Shown here one piece after another: positions 9,605 to 16,800 of a DNA stretch of 64,000 nt. A program made the translations under genes and the position numbers. Origin of the DNA: an uncultured Gammaproteobacteria bacterium (lineage in GTDB: Bacteria > Pseudomonadota > Gammaproteobacteria > Arenicellales > JAANXG01). The DNA is taken from positions 75,658 through 139,657 of the forward strand of contig CAMYJT010000010.1 of NCBI GenBank assembly GCA_947258785.1. Reading direction: 5' to 3'. The notes beneath the pieces were generated by a model that had not been told where the DNA came from, did not search any database, and saw nothing but the letters and a program-made list of their open reading frames with translations. The stretch's first letter is position 1; each line of letters starts with the position of its first letter.

Positions 9605-10087
9605 TCAGAACTTCGGTTGCAGTGCGGGTAACCGGTCGAGCCGATGAAAAGCAACGATGTGTTCCGGCGCATCGTTCAGGACGTCGCCGTCCGCTTCCAA
9701 CCAGGCGTGGCCATACAGCGCGCCGCCGTGCTTGCGAACGCCGATGGCGAGTCGTACCGGGCTCTCCCCATGGCCCCCGCAAAGCGCATGGAGGGCGAGA
9801 CTCCGGCCCAGGCAATTGATCGGCAGGACATGGTTGCGGGCGGCAATTGCGACCGCCCGGGCCTGCCGACGGCAGCGCCGCAGAGTCGCGGGACCGGTTG
9901 GGCGCTGCACGTGGTTCTGCTGCAACACGCGATTGAAGCGGGACTTCCACCACCGATAGGGCAGAACTGCAATGCCCGCCTGAACCAGCCCCAGACACCA
10001 CCATGCGCGGAACACGTCGTAGACCTCTCCAGGCGTCAGGGTGGCTGCCGTGGACAGCTTTCTACGCAGTATTTTGAATAAGCGCAT
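9605..10087 (-). CDS. Lasso peptide leader peptidase B2 (transglutaminase-like)
   Basis: 160 residues. B2 proteins cut the leader from the lasso precursor using a Cys-His-Asp triad of the transglutaminase fold. The catalytic Cys is C92 in PINCLGRSLAL, the His is H127 in YGHAWLEADG, and the nearby acidic residues complete the set. Length and the split from B1 match the B1/B2 arrangement of proteobacterial and firmicute clusters. It overlaps the end of B1 by 26 bases, so the two are translationally coupled. It is the last gene of the C1-A1-K1-B1-B2 operon and ends in a 13-base tandem duplication. Confidence 0.9.
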   Translation of the reverse strand: MRLFKILRRKLSTAATLTPGEVYDVFRAWWCLGLVQAGIAVLPYRWWKSRFNRVLQQNHVQRPTGPATLRRCRRQARAVAIAARNHVLPINCLGRSLALHALCGGHGESPVRLAIGVRKHGGALYGHAWLEADGDVLNDAPEHIVAFHRLDRLPALQPKF

Positions 10088-10325
10088 GGCGCCGCAGATC
10101 TTCGATCAACGCGTGAATGTCACGCTCCAGGCGGTCCGGTTCTACGTCGAATTCGTTCAACAGACACCGCTTCAACGACGGTATATCCTTGCCTTCCTGG
10201 AGCAACTGCACGATGCGGGCGCCGACTTCATTGAGACCGTAATACTGGCCATCCGCCGGATTAAGGATCACCATCTCGTCAGCGACCTCCTGGAGTAAGA
10301 CGTTAGGTGCGAGTTTGATCGGCAT
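10062..10325 (-). CDS. Lasso peptide B1 / PqqD-like RiPP recognition element
   Basis: 87 residues from the ATG at 10325; a GTG at 10370, overlapping K1, would add 15 residues. The sequence PIKLAPNVLLQEVADEMVIL, YYGLNEVGARIVQLL and IHALIEDLRRHALI is the PqqD-type winged helix that binds RiPP leader peptides. In lasso systems B1 recognises the leader motif Tyr-x2-Pro...Trp/Tyr-Gly and delivers it to B2. Both precursors in this window carry that motif, and this is the only B1 visible. Confidence 0.9.
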   Translation of the reverse strand: MPIKLAPNVLLQEVADEMVILNPADGQYYGLNEVGARIVQLLQEGKDIPSLKRCLLNEFDVEPDRLERDIHALIEDLRRHALIQNTA

Positions 10326-10345
10326 CAGGCGTTTCGACGAAGTAA

Positions 10346-11314
10346 TTAATCCGAATTGGAATCGGAACACACATCCTGCATGACTTCTTCATAGACCTGC
10401 CCAAGATAACACATTCCGGAAGGGTAGGTGAGACGGCATACAGTTACGGATTCGGCCAGTTGGGCCAGGGCGGCGAGGCGGCCGGGTTGCAGACCCAAGG
10501 GTTCGATCGATCTGGCGGCGAACGACCCACGGGCGAGCTCTATGACCGCTTCCGACGGCGCCAAGCGGCGGATTCCTAGAGTGGCGTTGTCATCCACTAC
10601 CCGGTCGGGCAGGTAGATACGACTGATTGGCGTGGCCAGCGTGCAGAAGCGGCCAATGCCCTCCTCACCGACCGGGATGCGCCGCTTCCGGACTTTCGGG
10701 TGCACACAGGGCAGGGCTTCCGCAGGATTGAGGAAGCGATCGGCGACCTTCGACGACAGACGCAGTTGCGGATAGCCCGGCCGTGCGAAGGCCCGGTGTT
10801 GATCCAGCGAAACGGCCAAGACGTCGTCGGTGAGCAGCGCGTGCCGCCGCTGGAGAAATGTCGCCGCCAGCGTAGATTTACCGCCGCCGCTGTGCTCCAT
10901 GAACACCACCGCCCTTCCATTCACTACTACCGCCGACGCGTGTAAAGCCGGCAGGCCGTTCAACTCCAGCCACAGAGCCGTTACCGCGCCCAAAAAGTGG
11001 AGCTCAATCAATTGTGGGTCACCGCCCGGTTTGGGAATATACTGAATCCTGCGCAGGGAAACCGTAAAGGCAGCGAAACTTGGATATCTCAGCAGCAGAC
11101 CATCCGCGCTGTCTTGTATATCCAGCAACGGTTGATTGCACAGGATTAAGTCGCTGACGTAGCGGCGGGTCGGATTTCCAAATGCCGGTTGGGTGTAACC
11201 GCGCACGAATTCGACTTGAGTGCTTCCTGCCGCCGGTGTCAATGGCGAGACGAATGGATAATCCGTCTCCCAGACAAACCCGTACAACGTAAACTTCCTC
11301 AACGGCAAAGTCAC
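10346..11314 (-). CDS. HPr-kinase/phosphorylase-like protein of lasso locus 1 (K1)
   Basis: 322 residues from a GTG at 11314 preceded by GAGG; a TTG at 11380 is the longest start but falls inside a hairpin. The P-loop EHSGGGKST (Lys about 146) and the following TDDVLAV match the C-terminal HPr kinase fold. The N-terminal half (FTLYGFVWETDYPF) matches the family found in lasso clusters, where the paeninodin enzyme phosphorylates the terminal Ser of the precursor. Precursor A1 ends in Thr, a possible acceptor. It lies between A1 and B1. Confidence 0.85.
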   Translation of the reverse strand: MTLPLRKFTLYGFVWETDYPFVSPLTPAAGSTQVEFVRGYTQPAFGNPTRRYVSDLILCNQPLLDIQDSADGLLLRYPSFAAFTVSLRRIQYIPKPGGDPQLIELHFLGAVTALWLELNGLPALHASAVVVNGRAVVFMEHSGGGKSTLAATFLQRRHALLTDDVLAVSLDQHRAFARPGYPQLRLSSKVADRFLNPAEALPCVHPKVRKRRIPVGEEGIGRFCTLATPISRIYLPDRVVDDNATLGIRRLAPSEAVIELARGSFAARSIEPLGLQPGRLAALAQLAESVTVCRLTYPSGMCYLGQVYEEVMQDVCSDSNSD

Positions 11315-11379
11315 ACGATCGAGAGACACCTCGGGACGGTGGCGTGGGTCGATTGAAACAACCGGCGATGATCGAGGCA

Positions 11380-11406
11380 ATGCCGAATCCGCCGGGGATC
11401 CGGCAT
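11380..11406 (-). promoter_or_regulatory. Hairpin between lasso precursor A1 and kinase K1
   Basis: Nested complementary arms (ATGCCG 11380-11385 with CGGCAT 11401-11406, and GCCGG 11391-11395 with CCGGC 11400-11404) lie just downstream of the A1 stop. The two pairings are alternative or partly coaxial. There is no T tract, so it may stabilise the precursor mRNA or attenuate read-through into K1 instead of ending transcription. This is inferred from position. Confidence 0.35.
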
Positions 11407-11459
11407 CTCAGAGTACGTACGCGGTGTGCCGGGGACTGGTCAATCCTGAGACCCGACGG

Positions 11460-11633
11460 TCAGGTGCCTCCGGATCCCGAGAGCCCGTCCGTACTGCCGC
11501 TGGATGGACCGCGGGTCAAGTCTTTGATTCGACCCCACTCAGTCAATACCGGCTGCGTGTACGTCTTCTTGGGTTGCGCAGGGGCGTGTGAGTGCTTATC
11601 GCGGTCTGTTCGGGTCTTGTGTTTCAAGGTCAT
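11460..11633 (-). CDS. Lasso peptide precursor A1
   Basis: 57 residues, found by translating the C1-K1 gap. ATG at 11633 has GGAGGGG directly upstream. The leader contains the conserved lasso recognition pattern: Y25-x2-P28, L30, W33-G34, L39-T40, then R41. By the Thr at position -2 rule the core starts at Gly42 and reads GPSSGSTDGLSGSGGT, 16 residues. Asp49 is core position 8, so cyclase C1 would form a Gly1-Asp8 ring. The tail is Gly/Ser-rich with only one larger residue (Leu10), which is unusual because lasso folds are normally held by bulky plugs. The C-terminal Thr could be the target of K1. Confidence 0.85.
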   Translation of the reverse strand: MTLKHKTRTDRDKHSHAPAQPKKTYTQPVLTEWGRIKDLTRGPSSGSTDGLSGSGGT

Positions 11634-11684
11634 CCCCTCCGTCTTGTTAACACTAAGTGTAACCGAATTTAACCGATAGATACA

Positions 11685-13577
11685 TCAAACGCCCGGCGCC
11701 GTGGCGAGTTCGCGCAGCCACAATTCCAATGAAATCGGCACCCAGAGTTTGGTGCCGGAGACGGAATCTGAACCGGCACGGAACCGTTGCCAAACGTGGC
11801 GAAGCCGTGCTCGATCGGTGTAGCCGAGCCGCGCTGAAAGCGGGTCGACAAACAGGTCATCGATGCGTTCTGCGGAGACCGTACGCAGGCTGTAATCCAC
11901 GAACGCACTCGGATAGGTCTTGCCGGTACGCTCGCGAATCGTCGCCGGCAAGGCCTCGCCCATGGCGGCGCGTAACAGCAGCTTGGTTCGGACCGCCCTG
12001 AACAATTGCTCGTCCGGTACGGACAGGGTGTACTCGACGAGACGCCGGTCCAGAAATGGGTGTCGATACTCCACCCCGTACGGCGAGGCCGTTCGGTCCA
12101 GGTAATACACCGCCCGAGCCACCGCCCCCAAGTGGAACATTTCGTTGATTCGCAGCCGGCGAGCGAATCCGCCATGGATCCGTATGGATCCGTCGACCTG
12201 CCGTACGCGACGGCTGAGCCGCAAGCGTTGTGCGAAGCGGTCACTCAACCAGGGGGGGAGGGCGGGATCGGTTCCCGGGAGGACCGCGCGCAACGGGGCC
12301 TTGGCCGTGGTCGGGATGAGTGGATTTACGAGGTGGCGTTTGATCAGCGTCGTGATCGGGGTGTCCGAATGGCGGGCGTGGCGATGAATATCCCGAAACA
12401 CGGTCAGATCGCCGCGGATCAAGCGATCGAGCCAGGACCGGGCACTGCCGGTCAAGAGGCTGTCACCGCCATGGCCGCTGAACAACACCCTGATACCGTC
12501 TTCTTGGCAGCGACGATGCAGGTGCTGTTCCGCGCCGACAAAGCCGAGAAACGGCGACTCGCGCTGAGGCCGGTAGGCATCCGGATCCGACAGCAGCCAG
12601 TAACGCTCGATGGGGACCGGCTCGATGACGAGGCCTAGTTGATCGTTCAGGCAGCGGCTGTAGACGCGCTCATCGCACTCGGGCAGCCGATCGAAGACGT
12701 AGCTGAATGCCCTTAGGCCCTGGGACGACCGCAGTCGGTGGGCCACGGTCGCAACGGACGCCGAGTCCAGTCCGCCACTCAGGCTCACCGCTGGCCGCTC
12801 AACGCCCTGGATGCGGTCCGCGACGGCACGCGAGAACAGTTCCCGGAACCGCTCTGCGTACGCCTCCGGGCGCGGAAAGCGAGTCTCCGGCAGGTTCTCT
12901 GGACGCCAGTACCGGTAGAGCTCGGTCATCCCTGGCCGCGCCACGAGCGTGTGGCCGCGGGGCAGGCGCCGGACCGACTCGAAGAATGAGAGTGCTTCTT
13001 CTCGCGGATAATCGACCAAACAATCTGCAATGGCTTGCTCATCGAGGTTGGCGCCGACCGACGGGTGTTGAATAAGCTGCTGGGCCTCGGAAGCGAAACA
13101 AAATCCGTTTGTCCAGCTCGCGTAATGCAGCGGCCGCAAGCCCAGCGCGTCGCGCGCGCAGTACAGGGTCCGTTCGGCGTCGTCCCATACGGCGAAGGCA
13201 AAATCACCGATGAGGTGAGTCGCGCAGTCGCCTTCCCATTTTAGGTACGCCGCCAGGATTAGACCGGTGTCACCGGCCCCGGACAGCTCCGGACAGAGCA
13301 CTCCGCCGAGCGTAGCGCAGAGATCCTCGCGGTTGTCAATCCGTGCGTCGGCGGTAATCAGCCAGTGGCGTGCGCCCCGTGAGTGGTGCAGCGGAGATGA
13401 TGAAGGCGCCTGTGCCGTCGTGGTATTCAGCGCCAGGTGGGCGAGACTACAACGCTCCCCGTGCCGGTAAGTGATGCCATCGGGTCCACGGTGTGCGGCG
13501 GCGACGGTCATGGCCTTCAACACGTCTCCGTCGATGGGCCGATCGTCAAAGTGAACGATGCCCGCTATGCCGGCCAT
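11685..13577 (-). CDS. Lasso peptide cyclase C1 (asparagine synthetase B-like)
   Basis: 630 residues from the ATG at 13577, giving the expected N-terminus MAGIAGIV; an in-frame start at 13691 would add 38 unlikely residues. The N-terminal half is a glutamine amidotransferase-like domain lacking the catalytic Cys2 of true AsnB. The C-terminal half has the ATP-pyrophosphatase P-loop S267-GGLDS, with FSGHGGDSLL and VEYRHPFLDRRLVEY. Lasso cyclases adenylate the side-chain acid of the core and join it to the Gly1 amine. The gene is 51 bases upstream of precursor A1. Confidence 0.9.
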   Translation of the reverse strand: MAGIAGIVHFDDRPIDGDVLKAMTVAAAHRGPDGITYRHGERCSLAHLALNTTTAQAPSSSPLHHSRGARHWLITADARIDNREDLCATLGGVLCPELSGAGDTGLILAAYLKWEGDCATHLIGDFAFAVWDDAERTLYCARDALGLRPLHYASWTNGFCFASEAQQLIQHPSVGANLDEQAIADCLVDYPREEALSFFESVRRLPRGHTLVARPGMTELYRYWRPENLPETRFPRPEAYAERFRELFSRAVADRIQGVERPAVSLSGGLDSASVATVAHRLRSSQGLRAFSYVFDRLPECDERVYSRCLNDQLGLVIEPVPIERYWLLSDPDAYRPQRESPFLGFVGAEQHLHRRCQEDGIRVLFSGHGGDSLLTGSARSWLDRLIRGDLTVFRDIHRHARHSDTPITTLIKRHLVNPLIPTTAKAPLRAVLPGTDPALPPWLSDRFAQRLRLSRRVRQVDGSIRIHGGFARRLRINEMFHLGAVARAVYYLDRTASPYGVEYRHPFLDRRLVEYTLSVPDEQLFRAVRTKLLLRAAMGEALPATIRERTGKTYPSAFVDYSLRTVSAERIDDLFVDPLSARLGYTDRARLRHVWQRFRAGSDSVSGTKLWVPISLELWLRELATAPGV

Positions 13578-13768
13578 GATGTCAGTCCGAAGGGTGTGTT
13601 TTTCCGTCAGGCACAACCACACACAATCCTCAGCCGGTGCGACGCAACTCTGAGGGCTTCCGATCACACCAAATGGGACGGTGTGAAACAACTACAGATC
13701 CGCCCGTCTCGGGCAGGTGGATCACCGAGTACTTGTAAAGCAGAATTTGTGTGCGAGAGGCGGCGGAC

Positions 13769-13795
13769 CGCGCTGCAGCTTCCCGCTGCAGCGCG
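13769..13795. other. Strong hairpin between SdrD_B gene and lasso locus 1
   Basis: Perfect 10-base arms CGCGCTGCAG (13769-13778) and CTGCAGCGCG (13786-13795) with a 7-base loop. It lies after the stop of the minus-strand SdrD_B gene and before cyclase C1. No T tract follows on either strand, so it is not a classical intrinsic terminator. It may protect the upstream mRNA or act as a partial terminator within a shared transcript. Confidence 0.45.
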
Positions 13796-13863
13796 ACTTC
13801 ATTCCTTATGTGCACCGTCAGCGCTAGTCCGTGCTGGCGCCGTCACCGCCGCAGTCGTCGTCG

Positions 13864-16800
13864 CTAGTTGCTGTGGCCGTCGTCGGAGCTGCTGCCGTCG
13901 TCGCTGCTCTTGTCGTCACTGCTGCTGCCGTCGTCGCTGCTCTTGTCGTCACTGCTGCTGCCGTCGTCGGAGCTGTTATCGTCATCCGGGCACACGTGCT
14001 TGCGGTCATCGCTTGAGCTGTCGTCGTCGCTGCTGCTGCCGTCGTCGGAGCTGTGGCCGTCGTCGCTGCTGCTGCCGTCGTCCGAGCTGTGGCCGTCGTC
14101 GCTGCTGCTGCCGTCGTCGCTGCTGCTGCCGTCGTCGCTGCTCTTGTCGTCGCTGCTGCTGCCGTCGTCGGAGCTGTGGCCATCGTCACTGCTGCTGTCG
14201 TCGTCGGAGCTGTGGCCGTCGTCGCTGCTGCTGCTGTCGTCGTCACTACTGCTGCTGTCGTCGTCGTGGGGGGGGCATTCCTCCGGCGGACACAGCGGGC
14301 CTCCGTGAAGGCTGACCCCGGCCAGGACCTCGAAGTCGCCGCGCACCAGACCCGGTCCGATGGGCTGCGAACAGCTGGTGTGGATCTTGGTGTTGAAGTG
14401 ACCGTTGACGGTGATGACGATCTCCGTGCCCAGGGTGCCGTTCTTCCAGGTGCCGCTGAAACTGAATCTGCCGCCCGGCTGGACGACGTCGTCGAACACC
14501 GCCACGCCGTCTTTCTTCTGCCGCACCACGATGTGGGCATTGGCCACGGTGCCCAGATAACGCAGCGTCAGGTCGGTGACCTTGCCCTCACAGACCCCGC
14601 ACACCCCGGGTCCGAAACCGAAGTCGTAGGTCAGGACATCGGTGTCCACGACGGTGTCGGTGATCGAGGTCGGGGTAGTCGGCGCGCGGCCGTCCAGCAG
14701 GCCGAGCGGGGCGTAACCGAAATTGACGCCGCTCACGTCGCCGCCCGATACCGTGACCGGATGCCCGACGACACCCGCCGCCGTGGTCGGCAGCAGGTCG
14801 GCGAGCAGGTGGTCGTCGTCGGTGATGATCAGCTCGTAGTCGCCATCCGGGAGACCCGGAAAGGTGAAGGCCCCGTTCGCGTCCGTGATTGCCTTGGCCG
14901 CGACGAGGTGACCGCTGAAGGCATCGACCAACGCGACGGTGACTCCGGCGAAGGTTGTCAACTCATCGGCGTCTTGCACCCCGTTCCTGTTGCTGTCCAG
15001 CCACACCACGTCGGAGACGGCGAACAGCGGGCCGTCGCTGTAACCGAAATCGGCCGTCAGATCGGTTTCATTGGCCAACACACTGAGCGTCGGCATTGGG
15101 GAACCGGCGCTCAGGGTGAAGCCAGTTAATACCTCGTCGCCGGTACCAGGCAGTCCGTCCGGCCCGAGGTCCGTGACCTCGACCGTGTAGGTGCCCGGGG
15201 GGAGATCCGCGAACAGGTAGCGTCCACCCACCGTGCTGGTGGTCCGGTTGACCGAGCTGCCGTCGTCCGCCGTGCCCGTCAGGCTGAGGGTGACGCCGGT
15301 GGGTCCGAACTCTTCGTCCTCCGGTGTGCCGTTCAACGGTAGTGACTCGATCCACACCAGGTCGCCGATGGCGGCGGTGCCCGGGGCGGTCGTATAGCCG
15401 AAATCCAAGTCATCGCGGGTCTCACCGGGGGCGAGGGTGATCGTCGGTGTCGGATCGGCGCCGGAGGTCAGCATAAGCCCGGCCGGCACGGTGCTGTCGA
15501 CCACGTCGACGTAATAGTCGCCCGCGGGCAGGCCGTCGAAGTGGTAAAAGCCATTGACGTCGGTGCCGGTCGACGCCACCGCCATGTTGGTCACAGCGTC
15601 GAACAGCGTGACCGAGACGTTCGGGATACCCGGTTCGTTCGGGTCCTGGACGTTGTCGCCGTTGATGTTCAGCCAGACGCGGTCGCCGAGCCGGGCGAGG
15701 GTCGTCGCCATGGCCGAGTTGTCGGGGTCGACTACTACCGTGTAGGTGCCGGGGCCTACTTCAAAGGTGTATTCGCCGTTTGCATCGGTGACCGCGCTGC
15801 TCACCGGGCGTCCGTCGCCGTCGAGCAGGTTGACCACCACGCCGGGTATCCCGGGTTCACCGGCATCCTGCACGCCGTTGCTGTTTTGATCATCGAACAC
15901 GGTGTCGCCGATCAGCAGCGGATTCAGGCCGTAACCGAAATCGTAGGTGAGTACGTCGGTGGTGGCGACGAACTGGCTGATCTTCTGTGGAATGGTGACC
16001 GGGTTGATGCCGGGCGCGGTGTTCGTGGCGTCGAACAATTGCAGGGGATCGTTGTAGCCGAAGTCGTTGCCGGTCACGTCGGCGCCGGCCATGGTCACCC
16101 GCTGACCCCGGAATCCCGCATTGGTGGTGGGAAACAGGTCTGTTAACACACCGTCCACATCTCTGACCAACAGGCGGTAGTTGCCGTTCAATACCTCGGG
16201 GAACACGAACACGCCGTTGGCGTCGGTCACCGCGGTGGCGATGACCACGCGGTCGCCGAACAGTTCAGCGGCGCCCGGATTGGTGTTCACCAGGTTCACC
16301 GTCACGCCGGCCAGGCCAAGTTCGTCGAAGTCGCGGGTGCCGTCGCGGTCGCTGTCCAGCCAGACCGAATTGGTAATCGAGTTAACGGCACCGCCGGTAT
16401 AGCCGAAATCCTTGTCCAGCACGGTGTCACCGGCGGCCACGGTGAACTCGGCGGTGGGGTTGCTGCCCACGGTCAGCGCAAAGCCGTTCAATCGATCGCG
16501 GAAGTCCGTGACCTCCACCGTGTAGGTGCCGGGCAGGACGTTGGTGAAGAGATAGCGCCCGCCGTTGGTGTCGGAGGTGGCGATGGGGTCGTTGTCGTCG
16601 AAATCGCCGGGTATCCCGTTGGGACCGGCGGGGGTCAGCAGGGCCATGGTCACGCCGGTGACACCGACCTCATCGGCGGTCCGGATCCCGTCCGGCGTGC
16701 TGTCGATCCAGACCGTATCGCCGATCACCGCACGAAGGAGCGGATTGGCGTTGCTGTAACCGAAATCCACGTTATCGACCCGCTCGCCCACGGCAAGGCT

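Noticed and set aside
13630..13815. 61-codon minus-strand frame between the SdrD_B gene and cyclase C1, considered as another lasso precursor
   Set aside because: It has no Y..P....[WY]G leader motif, no Gly-start core with acidic residue at 7-9, and it contains the hairpin at 13769-13795.
13867..14270. Repetitive DNA considered as a CRISPR array or microsatellite locus
   Set aside because: The repeat unit is short, in frame and coding; there are no unique spacers of uniform length.
14053..15129. Plus-strand frame opposite the Ser/Asp tail, Ala/Val-rich
   Set aside because: Low-complexity translation of the tail repeat on the wrong strand; the minus strand has a signal peptide and ordered domains.
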